NCBI GenBank assembly: GCA_001464765.1 | Contig: LNDV01000034.1 | Span: 186,001-250,000, forward strand | Length of the DNA: 64,000 nucleotides | Direction of reading: 5' to 3' | DNA from: Betaproteobacteria bacterium Ga0077526 | GTDB lineage: Bacteria; Pseudomonadota; Gammaproteobacteria; Burkholderiales; Ga0077523 | Part shown: positions 17,553 to 25,651 of the stretch, piece by piece | Layout of the letters: each line of letters opens with the position of its first letter | Position numbering within the stretch: the first letter of the stretch is position 1 | Position numbers and translations under genes: made by a program | The notes under the pieces: generated by a model | What the model was told of the DNA's origin: nothing | What the model saw: only the letters and a program-made list of their open reading frames with translations | Database searches by the model: none

Positions 17553-18149
17553 ATACAGAAATCTGTATCCGAAATCCTAACCCCACGGATGTTGTTCTGG
17601 CAACTCTTGAAAGGAGCTGCTTGTCTTCTCTGCAACCTCGGTCGCCGTGAATGGTCGGGAAGGTCCCGGAGCAGAATGATTGGCGCGGAGACGCCACGAG
17701 ACGGTCGGGTCAGCCCTTTGGTTCCTACGTCGCGACCCTCGTCTTGTCCTGGGGACTCGACCAGTCTTCGATCCACGCTGACCGCAGGAATGGCGAACTG
17801 ACGTCAGGAGATTCGATCGGCTGGTCATTGGCGTTCAGGCCGCGCGCCCCTACCGGAAATCGGATTTGAGGAGCAGTTTGCGCCATCGTGCGACCGATTC
17901 GCAGTTCGTTTCAAGGAGCCACGCCGCCGACTTGGTGGAGCGAAACCTTAGCGCGTATGTCGTCTTGCCGCTCGACAGCACGGGGCTCATCGCGGCCCCA
18001 AACATGACGACTCGTTCGCCGCGGATCGCGTGACGTTTCATCGCTCTTCCCGCAAGCTCTTTCCGTCATGTCGACGGAACATGCGTGGCCGCCGCCCCGA
18101 GGTTTGTAGAATGCCAGCCTCACAAGCCCTGCCACAACGGATCCCCTCG
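17553..18149. other. 597-base region between antitoxin and aminotransferase genes
   Basis: Holds the promoter region of the toxin-antitoxin operon, one doubtful small minus-strand gene (17850-18041), and nothing else recognised. Confidence 0.45.
17850..18041 (-). CDS. Possible small protein
   Basis: A 63-residue frame with a fair ribosome binding site (GGGAAGAG before ATG 18041) and protein-like composition (SPVLSSGKTTYALRFRSTKS; WLLETNCESVARWRKLL). No family recognised. It could equally be a chance frame. Confidence 0.3.
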   Translation of the reverse strand: MKRHAIRGERVVMFGAAMSPVLSSGKTTYALRFRSTKSAAWLLETNCESVARWRKLLLKSDFR

Positions 18150-19364
18150 ATGACCCAGCAGTCACAGCGCCCCGCGTTTGCCGGATGGCTCTCCACCACC
18201 AACGACATCACGCGAACCTTCCTCGCGGCCAACCGCGTGCCGGGGCTGATCAACATGGCCGGCGGGCTGCCGGAGCCGGCGACGTTTCCGACCGCGGAGC
18301 TTGCGGCCATCGCCGCGGATGCCGTGCGCGATCATGCTCCGGAGGTCCTGGGCTACGGTCCTGCCGAGGGGCTGCCCGAGCTACGCGATGCGCTGGCCCG
18401 GCGCTTCAGTTCGCGGGACCTGACATTGACCCGGGAGAACGTCTTCGTCACTTCCGCCGGCATGCAGGGCCTCGATCTGGTCGGCAAGGTCCTGCTGGAG
18501 CCCGGCCAACTGATCGCCTGCCAGTATCCGACGTACCTCGGCGCTCTCGACGCCTGGCGTCCCCGCTCGCCGACTTATCGCAATCTGGTGATCGACGACC
18601 CGGCCTTTGATGCCTTCTCAGCCCTCGACGGCGCACAGTTCGCCTACACGGTCCCGAACTTCTCCAACCCGACGGGCAAGCTGGTGAGTGTCGAGACGCG
18701 ACAGGCGCTCGTCGACGCGGCCCATCGGACCGGCACGTGGCTCGTCGAGGACGACCCCTACGGCACGCTGCACTACGACGGCAAGCCGCTGCCCCGAATG
18801 ATCGATCTCTCGGCGCGTACCAATCCAGGCGCGCCCTACGCGGGGCCGGTGGTCTACATGGGCACGCTATCGAAGGAGATTGCGCCGGGCCTCAGGGTGG
18901 GCTGGGTCATCGCGGCGCCGGCATTCATCGAAGCACTGGCCATGGCCAAACTCGGCGCGGACCTGTGCACAAGCGGGCTGACCCAGCGTATTGCGCTCGC
19001 CGCGATCGAGGCCGGTCTGCTGGAGAAGATCCAGCCGACGATCCTCGACACCTACCGCCAGAGGCGCGATGCGTTGTGCGCGGCGATGCGCGAGCACCTC
19101 TCCGACTGGCTCGAGTGGGAAGTTCCGGTCGGCGGCATGTTCGTCTGGGCGGTCGGCCGCGACCCGTCGCTGAATACAGATGATCTGCTGAAGCACGCCA
19201 TGGCTGCAGGTGTGTGCGTGGCGCCCAGCAGCGTGTTCGACGCAACGGGCATGAACCGGCGTGCGCTGCGCATCAACTTCACGCTGAATGACGCGAGCCG
19301 TCTGGCCGAAGGCGCGAAGCGCCTGGCGCGGGCGTTCGAGGCGATGCGGGACCCGAAGAAGTAG
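18150..19364 (+). CDS. PLP-dependent class I/II aminotransferase (2-aminoadipate/LysN type)
   Basis: A 404-residue fold-type I aminotransferase. Landmarks are NMAGGLPEPATFP, GYGPAEGLPELRDALA, VTSAGMQGLDLV, YTVPNFSNPTGK, EDDPYG and the pyridoxal-binding Lys242 in TLSKEIAPGLRVGW. This pattern matches the stand-alone relatives of MocR regulators, such as 2-aminoadipate transaminase and valine-pyruvate-like enzymes. The exact substrate is uncertain. ATG 18150 gives the usual N-terminus; ATG 18111 is an alternative with GAGG upstream. A REP pair lies just downstream. Confidence 0.9.
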   Translation: MTQQSQRPAFAGWLSTTNDITRTFLAANRVPGLINMAGGLPEPATFPTAELAAIAADAVRDHAPEVLGYGPAEGLPELRDALARRFSSRDLTLTRENVFVTSAGMQGLDLVGKVLLEPGQLIACQYPTYLGALDAWRPRSPTYRNLVIDDPAFDAFSALDGAQFAYTVPNFSNPTGKLVSVETRQALVDAAHRTGTWLVEDDPYGTLHYDGKPLPRMIDLSARTNPGAPYAGPVVYMGTLSKEIAPGLRVGWVIAAPAFIEALAMAKLGADLCTSGLTQRIALAAIEAGLLEKIQPTILDTYRQRRDALCAAMREHLSDWLEWEVPVGGMFVWAVGRDPSLNTDDLLKHAMAAGVCVAPSSVFDATGMNRRALRINFTLNDASRLAEGAKRLARAFEAMRDPKK

Positions 19365-19395
19365 CGAGACGGCGGGTGGCGGACCACGTCGCCGC

Positions 19396-19471
19396 GTAGC
19401 CCGGACTCCGTCCGGGGACTCGTCTTCAACACCGCTTCGCTTGCCTCGGCCCCAGGCTGAGCCCGGGCTAC
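19396..19471. repeat. Inverted pair of REP-like palindromes
   Basis: GTAGCCCGGACTCCGTCCGG at the left and its relative CCAGGCTGAGCCCGGGCTAC at the right face each other across about 35 bases. The left unit is nearly the reverse complement of the copy at 5218. Facing REP units could form a long cruciform or RNA hairpin after the aminotransferase gene. Confidence 0.6.
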
Positions 19472-19596
19472 AAGTTCAGTCGCGATGCGGGATGCGGGAT
19501 GCGGGGGACGCGGCCTGCAACCACGACTCCTCTGACATGTATGAAACCGCAGACCGCGTCCCTCACATCCTCCCCGGGGAACACGGCGCGGCGAAC

Positions 19597-20445
19597 TCAG
19601 TCCAGATACACGGCATCACCCGTCTGCACCGTACCAGGGCGCTCCGTCACGCCGTAGGCGCCTACGTTCTGATCAGCCTCCCGAATGATCGTCCGGAGTA
19701 TCGATGTGTCGGATCCAAAGTCCGGTTGCGCGCGCGTGACCGCACCGCACCGGGGCGTGCCGCCTACGCAGTCGACTGTCACGTGCCCGATAACGAGCTT
19801 CTTCCCCACCCACTCCTGCTCGACCAGGCCGGCAAACTCAGGCGCAGTCTCGATGACCAGGTTCGGGCGGAAGCGCCTTCGATCCCAGTTGCCGCTCGTG
19901 TTCAGGGACTGCAGATGGTGCAACGTTGCGGTCGTCACGAAATGCAGCGGTACCACCAGGAAGAACGTGCCCGGCACGGATACGTGGTCGACGAGTACGG
20001 GAGGAATCTGCGTGAAGTCGGGCAGGGGCTCACCGGGCTCGCGGTCGAATGTCGTTGCCAGTTCATCCAGCCACGTGCCCTTGGCGGGCTTGTAGCGCCG
20101 GTAGAACTCGATGTCGGTATCCGGCCTGAGAGGTTGCAGCGTGGACTCATGACCGGTAAGCCTGGACAGTTTTTCGTGAATGGTGCGGTCGTCACTCCGC
20201 AATATCGCACCATCGGGGAACGTCACGCTCACTGTTGCACCATCTTCGTTCGCCCGAGCACCGCACTGGAGCAACTGAGGACGGAACTTGCAGCTCTGAA
20301 TCTCCTTCCGCTGCACATCGCGCAGGGCCCACGTGCGATCCCCCAGAACACCGTTCGCGCCAATGCTGGAGACTGCGACCTGCTCACCGGCCATCCCCTT
20401 GACCGGATAGCGCCAGATTTCCTTGAGCGTTCCCACTTTCAACAC
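19597..20445 (-). CDS. MOSC-domain protein
   Basis: A 282-residue protein with an N-terminal MOSC beta-barrel (GTLKEIWRYPVKGMAGEQV, then GVLGDRTWAL) and a C-terminal MOSC domain (RRFRPNLVIE; VDCVGGTPRCGAVT). MOSC proteins handle molybdenum cofactor-bound sulfur; relatives include mARC/YcbX reductases. The cysteine in TPRCG fits the usual Moco-ligand position. GTG 20445 is chosen because GGAG lies seven bases upstream; the frame continues upstream to 20727 but with non-conserved Ser/Arg-rich sequence. Confidence 0.88.
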   Translation of the reverse strand: MLKVGTLKEIWRYPVKGMAGEQVAVSSIGANGVLGDRTWALRDVQRKEIQSCKFRPQLLQCGARANEDGATVSVTFPDGAILRSDDRTIHEKLSRLTGHESTLQPLRPDTDIEFYRRYKPAKGTWLDELATTFDREPGEPLPDFTQIPPVLVDHVSVPGTFFLVVPLHFVTTATLHHLQSLNTSGNWDRRRFRPNLVIETAPEFAGLVEQEWVGKKLVIGHVTVDCVGGTPRCGAVTRAQPDFGSDTSILRTIIREADQNVGAYGVTERPGTVQTGDAVYLD

Positions 20446-20727
20446 GACGTTTCTCCGTTCGAGGCGTTGGGGTGAGGTCACTGGAGCATGCGCCGTCGAC
20501 GATACACGGGAATGGTCTGAGGTCACAGACGATGCGGGGGGCGTCTTGCGTTCATGCACGGCCGCTCTCAGGGCGGGCTTGCATGGCGTGTTTCTCCCCG
20601 AGGCTGCTGGAACGCAGCCGGAGATCGAGGGGGATTCGGAAGACGAGAAGGTAGAACGGCAATCCGGTTGTGCACGGATGCAAGGCGCGACTCCCACGAC
20701 GCAAGACGCGACGCCCGCGACACGCAT

Positions 20728-21672
20728 TTACCATTCTTCCGCGGCCGCGCGAATCGATCCGTTCGCACAGTGCGGCGCCAAGGCAGGAATTGCGAGCATG
20801 GTCGACTCCAGTTCGTCGATGAAATGTCGGACCTTTAGGGGCAGATAGGCGCTCGGAACATGCATCGCATGGATGTCCAGGGGCACCGGTTCAAAGGGCT
20901 GCAGGACCATCTCGACTCGCCCTGCATGAATATCATCGAAGTAAAGCCATTCTGGCCCGACAGCGATGCCGCCGTTGGCGAGCACCACTTCGCGGATCGC
21001 ACGCAGGTTGTTTGTCCGAAAGCTGCTACCCACGGGCACCGTGACCTCCCCGTGTGCCCCGCGGAATCGCCATTCGTTCGTCGGCGACACGAACCCGTTG
21101 ACGACGCACCGATGCTCGACAAGGTCCGACAGCTCGACAGGTGTCCCGGCACTGGACAAGTACTGTGGGGTTGCGATGCAGACCTGTGGACTGGCGCCAA
21201 CGCGCCTTGCCACCAGGCGCACGTCCGGAAGTGTTCCGAATCGGACCGACACGTCGATCCGTTCTTCCACGAGGTCCAACCACCGGTCGTTCAGAACGAG
21301 ATCGATGAATAGGTCGGGATGTGCCTGTCCGAGGCGGACAAGGACAGGCGTCAGATAAGCTTCGCCGAACGAGGTCGGTGCGTGCACGCGCAGCGTGCCA
21401 TGGAGTCCGTTTGAAATTCTGCCGAGACCAGTCCGCACTGCATCGAATTCTTCCAGGAGGTGTTTCGCCCGGAGGTAGAGCATCTCTCCTGCTTCCGTGG
21501 GCCGGATCTTCACCGTGGTGCGTGTAAGTAGCTGGGTCCCAAGTTCGCGTTCCAGACTCGTGATCTGACGGCTGACTGTCGGCTGCGAGGAACCCACCCC
21601 ACGCGCGGCAGCCGAGAGGCTGCCGGACTCCAGCACTCGCGTGAACACCCGCATGCGTTCCAGAAGTTCCAT
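20728..21672 (-). CDS. LysR-family transcriptional regulator
   Basis: A 314-residue LysR-type regulator. The N-terminal winged helix-turn-helix (SLSAAARGVGSSQPTVSRQI, LERELGTQLL) is followed by a coiled linker and a two-lobed effector domain (HGTLRVHAPTSFGEAYLTPV; VNGFVSPTNEWRF). It is divergent from the genes at 21816-23706, which it probably controls. A perfect palindrome ACAGTACTGT lies in the divergent region. Confidence 0.9.
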   Translation of the reverse strand: MELLERMRVFTRVLESGSLSAAARGVGSSQPTVSRQITSLERELGTQLLTRTTVKIRPTEAGEMLYLRAKHLLEEFDAVRTGLGRISNGLHGTLRVHAPTSFGEAYLTPVLVRLGQAHPDLFIDLVLNDRWLDLVEERIDVSVRFGTLPDVRLVARRVGASPQVCIATPQYLSSAGTPVELSDLVEHRCVVNGFVSPTNEWRFRGAHGEVTVPVGSSFRTNNLRAIREVVLANGGIAVGPEWLYFDDIHAGRVEMVLQPFEPVPLDIHAMHVPSAYLPLKVRHFIDELESTMLAIPALAPHCANGSIRAAAEEW

Positions 21673-21749
21673 CGCCAGTCATGTCTCCAGGTGTATGGGT
21701 GCCATGCCGCACCGCGGGCTTCTATACGCTGCGGCGGGTTTCTAAGATG

Positions 21750-21759
21750 ACAGTACTGT
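21750..21759. promoter_or_regulatory. Perfect palindrome ACAGTACTGT in divergent region
   Basis: A ten-base perfect palindrome between the LysR gene and the divergent exported-protein gene. A possible operator; it does not match the classical T-N11-A box closely. Confidence 0.3.
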
Positions 21760-21815
21760 TCGACGCCTGCCAGACGTCGACCGGAACAACTGTCTTTCTC
21801 GAAAGGAGTGTCGCC

Positions 21816-22211
21816 GTGAAACCCTGGACTCTTGCAGCCATCCTCTTGTTCATGCCTCCGCCACTCGCACAGGCCTCCACCTGGCACCTCATGCGAGTCG
21901 CGTCCGAGCAACTGGTTTTCGTCGGAGACCTGCCAGCAGGTACGCCCTCGGCACCCGTAGTCGTCCGCGTCCTAAAGAGCTACGAAGCTCCGGTCTCCCT
22001 GGGCGGCTGGTCCCTGCACCGCTCCGCAACACTCGACTACGAGATCGACTGTCTGTCACGTCGGTACGCACTGGCTCGCTGGCAGTTTCACCAGGGATCT
22101 CTCGGCCAGGGCAGTGTCGTCTGGGCCGATGACATGGAGACCCTTGTGTTCGATTCGCCTGCTCTCGGCAGCGCCGAGCAACAGATCGTGGAGGCCACAT
22201 GCGCACGCTAA
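21816..22211 (+). CDS. Exported hypothetical protein
   Basis: A 131-residue protein with a signal peptide (VKPWTLAAILLFMPPPLAQA). The mature part is beta-rich with a single central Cys (EIDCLSRRYALARWQF) and a terminal Cys. No family recognised. GTG 21816 is chosen for the AAGGAG eight bases upstream. Its 3' end overlaps the cupin gene by 13 bases, so the two are likely one operon. Confidence 0.65.
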   Translation: MKPWTLAAILLFMPPPLAQASTWHLMRVASEQLVFVGDLPAGTPSAPVVVRVLKSYEAPVSLGGWSLHRSATLDYEIDCLSRRYALARWQFHQGSLGQGSVVWADDMETLVFDSPALGSAEQQIVEATCAR

Positions 22212-22654
22212 TGACCACGATGCTGACGATCGTCGCGATGCTGCCGCTGCATTCTGTGGCGGCCGACGATGACGGGCTCCACGTGCTTCAGGCGGATACG
22301 GTCGACTGGAAGCCCTACCCGGGGGTGTCGGGTGTCGAAATGGCGGTACTTGCGGGTGATCCCGGTGCGGCGGGTCTGTATGTGATCCGGGCGCGCTTCC
22401 AGCCAGGCATCTTCACCCGACCCCACTCTCACGGGGAGGCCCGCCACATCACCGTCTTGTCGGGCACGTGGTGGGGCGGTCACGGTGCGACATTCGCGCC
22501 GGAGAGCACGATCCCAATCCGCGCGGGGGGCTTCGTGACGCACCCGGCCGGGATGATCCACTACGACGGTGCCCGTGACGAAGAGGTGGTCGTCGAGATT
22601 ACCGGCATCGGCCCGACCAGCACCCGTTTCGTCACACCACCCGCGGGCCGATGA
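22199..22654 (+). CDS. Exported cupin-domain protein
   Basis: A 151-residue protein with a signal peptide (MTTMLTIVAMLPLHSVAA) and a cupin barrel. The first metal motif is HSHGEARHITVLSG, with two histidines and Glu (PHSHGEARH), and the second is HPAGMIHYDG. Small periplasmic cupins of this type have been annotated as DUF4437-like; the reaction is unknown. It overlaps the upstream gene by 13 bases and precedes an oxidoreductase gene by 41 bases. Confidence 0.82.
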   Translation: MRTLMTTMLTIVAMLPLHSVAADDDGLHVLQADTVDWKPYPGVSGVEMAVLAGDPGAAGLYVIRARFQPGIFTRPHSHGEARHITVLSGTWWGGHGATFAPESTIPIRAGGFVTHPAGMIHYDGARDEEVVVEITGIGPTSTRFVTPPAGR

Positions 22655-22695
22655 CTTATCAAGCTACCCGGATCAAGAAAGGAAATGCACCTCAA

Positions 22696-23706
22696 ATGAA
22701 AGCCTATGAACTGAAAGCCGTCACTGGCCTCGACAGCATCACTCGCACGGAGCGCGAGACGCCGCGCCCCGGGCCCGGGCAAGCCCTAATCCGCATGAAG
22801 GCCTGGTCGCTCAACTTTCGCGACACGCTCGTCGCGCGCGGCAGCTACGGCGGGCCGCCGAGGGCCGGGCTGATCCCGCTGTCCGATGGGGCGGGTGAAA
22901 TTGCCGAGATCGGCGCGGGGGTCACGCACGTGGCTGTCGGCGATCGTGTCGCAGGCATCTTCATGCAGAACTGGCTGGCCGGGGATATCACTGCCGAATC
23001 CGGCAACTCGGCGCTGGGCGGCGCCATCGATGGGATGCTTGCCGAGTACGTCGTGCTCTCGCAGGACGGCGTGGTGAAGGTGCCAGCGCACCTGACGTGG
23101 GCGGAGGCGGCTAGCCTGCCGTGCGCCGCGGTCACGGCGTGGAATGCCCTCGTGCGCGAAGCCCGCGTGAAGGCCGGCGACACGGTCGTTCTTCTCGGGA
23201 CTGGTGGTGTGTCGATGATCGGCCTGCAGTTCGCAAAGCTGCACGGCGCGCGCTGCATCGTCACCTCCAGCAGCGACGAAAAGCTCGAACAAGCGAAGTC
23301 GCTCGGGGCCGACGCGCTGATCAACTACCGCTCGCGCCCTGACTGGGAGAAAGCGGTGCTGGAGCACACCGACGGCCGCGGCGCGGACATCGTGATTGAA
23401 GTGGGCGGCGTGGGCACCTTCGACAAGTCGCTCGCCTCTTTGAAGCCTGGAGGTCGCATGTGCCTCATCGGCGTGCTGACCGGCGTCTCCGGTCAGGTGA
23501 ACACGGCGGCGATCCTGCGGCGTCATTTGCGTGTCCACGGCATCTACGTGGGCTCGCGCGAGATGTTCGAGGAGATGAATCGCGCGATCTCCGTCTCCGG
23601 CATTCGCCCGCCAGTGGGATCGTGTTTCGACTTCGAGGAGGCTCGCGCCGCCTACGACCACATGCTCGCCGGCGCCCACTTCGGGAAAGTCGTGATCTCC
23701 GGTTGA
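22696..23706 (+). CDS. Zinc-independent MDR alcohol dehydrogenase / quinone oxidoreductase-like
   Basis: A 336-residue medium-chain reductase. The N-terminal GroES-like domain contains LNFRDTLVARG, the form seen in zinc-free members (no catalytic Cys at that site). The NAD(P) Rossmann domain has VLLGTGGVSMIGLQFAK. Thus it is likely NAD(P)H-dependent with unknown substrate. ATG 22696 is followed by MKAYELKAV, the usual start. It is the last gene of the putative LysR-controlled operon. Confidence 0.9.
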   Translation: MKAYELKAVTGLDSITRTERETPRPGPGQALIRMKAWSLNFRDTLVARGSYGGPPRAGLIPLSDGAGEIAEIGAGVTHVAVGDRVAGIFMQNWLAGDITAESGNSALGGAIDGMLAEYVVLSQDGVVKVPAHLTWAEAASLPCAAVTAWNALVREARVKAGDTVVLLGTGGVSMIGLQFAKLHGARCIVTSSSDEKLEQAKSLGADALINYRSRPDWEKAVLEHTDGRGADIVIEVGGVGTFDKSLASLKPGGRMCLIGVLTGVSGQVNTAAILRRHLRVHGIYVGSREMFEEMNRAISVSGIRPPVGSCFDFEEARAAYDHMLAGAHFGKVVISG

Positions 23707-23892
23707 ATTGAAGGTCGAGGGTCTGGTGTTGCGAAAACACGTACGTCGAGTCTCGACGCAGATGGCCGGGACTTGCGCTAAGTGGACTCGATCGTTTCGT
23801 CGAGCGCGGCCTCGAGGTGCACAACGGTCGCAGCAGTCATGGGCACGACAGCGTTGCGGCGCATTCCGGGCGACACAGATGGTCGTTTGATG

Positions 23893-23903
23893 GACCTGAC
23901 CCC
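23893..23903 (+). repeat. GACCTGACCCC element
   Basis: The reverse complement of the GGGGTCAGGTC core of the 32-base repeats, followed by AATCTTCTG rather than the full repeat. Confidence 0.4.
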
Positions 23904-24179
23904 AATCTTCTGCTGGAGTGTCACGTCTAGTTCTGGCATCGCGGCGACGTAGAGCGCTTCGCAAAAGAACACTTCAGCGTCCTCGGTAAGTTGGATGGTC
24001 TGGCTGCGTGGCCCGGGAGGTTGATCTTGGAGGATGGACGACTAAAGACGCGACCCCAGTGCTTCCATCGGGACGATCTCGGTGGCAGCTGCGTCGAACC
24101 GATTGTCGTAAGTGCGAGTTACTGTTTCGGAGGGGCTGGTGACGATCCAAGTTGGTCGAGTGAAGCATGCACGATGAAA

Positions 24180-24190
24180 GACCTGACCCC
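24180..24190 (+). repeat. GACCTGACCCC element beside the HEPN gene
   Basis: The same eleven-base core, followed by CGTTTTGCGTG, ending 23 bases before the 3' end of the HEPN-like gene. Confidence 0.4.
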
Positions 24191-24213
24191 CGTTTTGCGT
24201 GTTAAGCCTCAGT

Positions 24214-25176
24214 TCAGCGGCCATAGAGAGGCACTAGTTCTGCGATACAACGGGCAAGCAGTGCGGCATGGATGCGCTCTGACTCGCGCTCTTGCTGCTG
24301 ACGCGATGGGGATCCGGGCTCGGAGTAGCCGACTGGCACAGTTGTGGACTCGATGAAACCAAAGTACGCGAAGAACTTGATTAGTTGAACGATGCGAGCG
24401 TCAGGCGCTTGCGACCAACCACTACCAATGGCGGCAATAGCATCGCGGAACACGACAGCCCGAACTGCCGTTTCGACCGCTCGGCCGAGCTGATAGAGAT
24501 AGAGTAACTCGGCCTTGACGAAAGCGGACGGCGGATTGATCACCCGTCCGGGCTGGACGATGAAGTGACGGAATCGAGGTAGATCAACGTGTCGGATGAC
24601 GGCGGCGTGATGGGCAACTGTGTGACGCAGCAGCGCTAGGTCCCGCAGGTGCCAGTATTCCTGTGGCGGGATTGGTGCGACGCCTAGCGCCTTTAGGAAT
24701 ACCGCGTTGATCTCCTCGGGATCGATGACTCCAGCTGGATCCGTGTCGAGTCGGCGGAATGCGTGGTCGGGCGCGCGCGCCCTTGGCTGGCTGCGAAATT
24801 CTGCTAGCAGCGGAAAAAGTTGGGCAATCTCCGGGTTCTCCGCCATGCGAGCGACCAGGTCGCGGAAGAAGTCTTCCAGTGCCACCACACCGAGAAAGAG
24901 GCTCAGCGCGGCGAGTGGCTTGTGGAAGGAGATTGCCGAGACAAGGGCTTCTCGCCTCTGTTCTGTGGTGAGGTCTCCGCCACCGAAGTCGGGCAGATCA
25001 AGCAGACCCGAGGCTTGCATGCTTCGGTACGCGAATAGACCAGTTGAGGTTCGGGTGTCGATGGCACTCCATTCACCGATCTGCGCTTCTATCAGGGGAA
25101 CTTGCGGGTCAGGTAGCAACGACTGTGTCACTTGAGGCTTAACGTACTGTGGGTCCCGAACGACGCGGAGTTCCAC
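24214..25176 (-). CDS. HEPN-like domain protein
   Basis: A 320-residue, mostly helical protein of unknown function. The central segment HLRDLALLRHTVAHHAAVIRH contains R-x4-H (RHTVAH), the active-site signature of HEPN ribonucleases, preceded by a long helical region (LSLFLGVVALEDFFRDLVARM). Such proteins occur as toxins and phage-defence effectors, so that is one possible role. Codon content is less GC-rich than the neighbours, and repeat remnants lie next to it, suggesting transfer. The start is GTG 25176; a later start is possible. Confidence 0.55.
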   Translation of the reverse strand: MELRVVRDPQYVKPQVTQSLLPDPQVPLIEAQIGEWSAIDTRTSTGLFAYRSMQASGLLDLPDFGGGDLTTEQRREALVSAISFHKPLAALSLFLGVVALEDFFRDLVARMAENPEIAQLFPLLAEFRSQPRARAPDHAFRRLDTDPAGVIDPEEINAVFLKALGVAPIPPQEYWHLRDLALLRHTVAHHAAVIRHVDLPRFRHFIVQPGRVINPPSAFVKAELLYLYQLGRAVETAVRAVVFRDAIAAIGSGWSQAPDARIVQLIKFFAYFGFIESTTVPVGYSEPGSPSRQQQERESERIHAALLARCIAELVPLYGR

Positions 25177-25651
25177 GACGCTCGACGCATGAATCCGGCT
25201 TGCTTTCTCTAGCTTTCATGGGTTTACCGTTCAGGCTCCTTTCCATCGGCCCGTACGCCAGAGCGTCCAGGGAAACCAGCCGACGCGGGGTGCCGCCGAC
25301 TTCCGCAACAGAGTAGCGCTGTCCGAATCTGCTGGCTATCCCCGCCCCGGGGGCTTCACAAGTTCTAGTGAACTGGTTGTCCGGTAGGCAGCCGGCTTTC
25401 GCCGGGAAGTGCTCCCAGTCGATAGGGAGAGACCGGCTGAGTAGATGGTTGGGACGGTAGCCGGTGCGGGCCACATCGTTGAAAGGAAGCCACGACCGCA
25501 GTTGGTCCGACCCCGTTGCGCCCCGAGCGTTTCCGGCGCGTCGGGGCGCCTCATTCCATGTCGGAGGCTGGCACCCCTGACGCCGCAGTTCGATGGCAGT
25601 GCTGCAATCGAAACCGATAGAGCTAGTTCACGGCCCTTCGGTCGAGTTCGT
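25177..25651. other. 475-base region, possible mobile-element remnant
   Basis: A minus-strand frame (25474-25139) encodes a 111-residue Arg/Gly/Pro-rich sequence with MERSLNGKPMKARESKPDSC. It overlaps the HEPN gene start and is reminiscent of untranslated parts of mobile elements rather than a protein. Nothing firm is recognised. Confidence 0.3.

Larger units (their letters stand above)
23707..24213. other. 507-base region with repeat remnants
   Basis: Less GC-rich than the surroundings. It contains two GACCTGACCCC elements (23893 and 24180) and a degenerate third near 24047. No convincing gene; short minus-strand frames may be decayed coding sequence. Confidence 0.45.

Noticed and set aside
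20446..20727. N-terminal extension of the MOSC protein to residue 376.
   Set aside because: The extra 94 residues are Ser/Arg/Ala-rich without structure, whereas GTG 20445 has GGAG upstream and starts at the MOSC domain.
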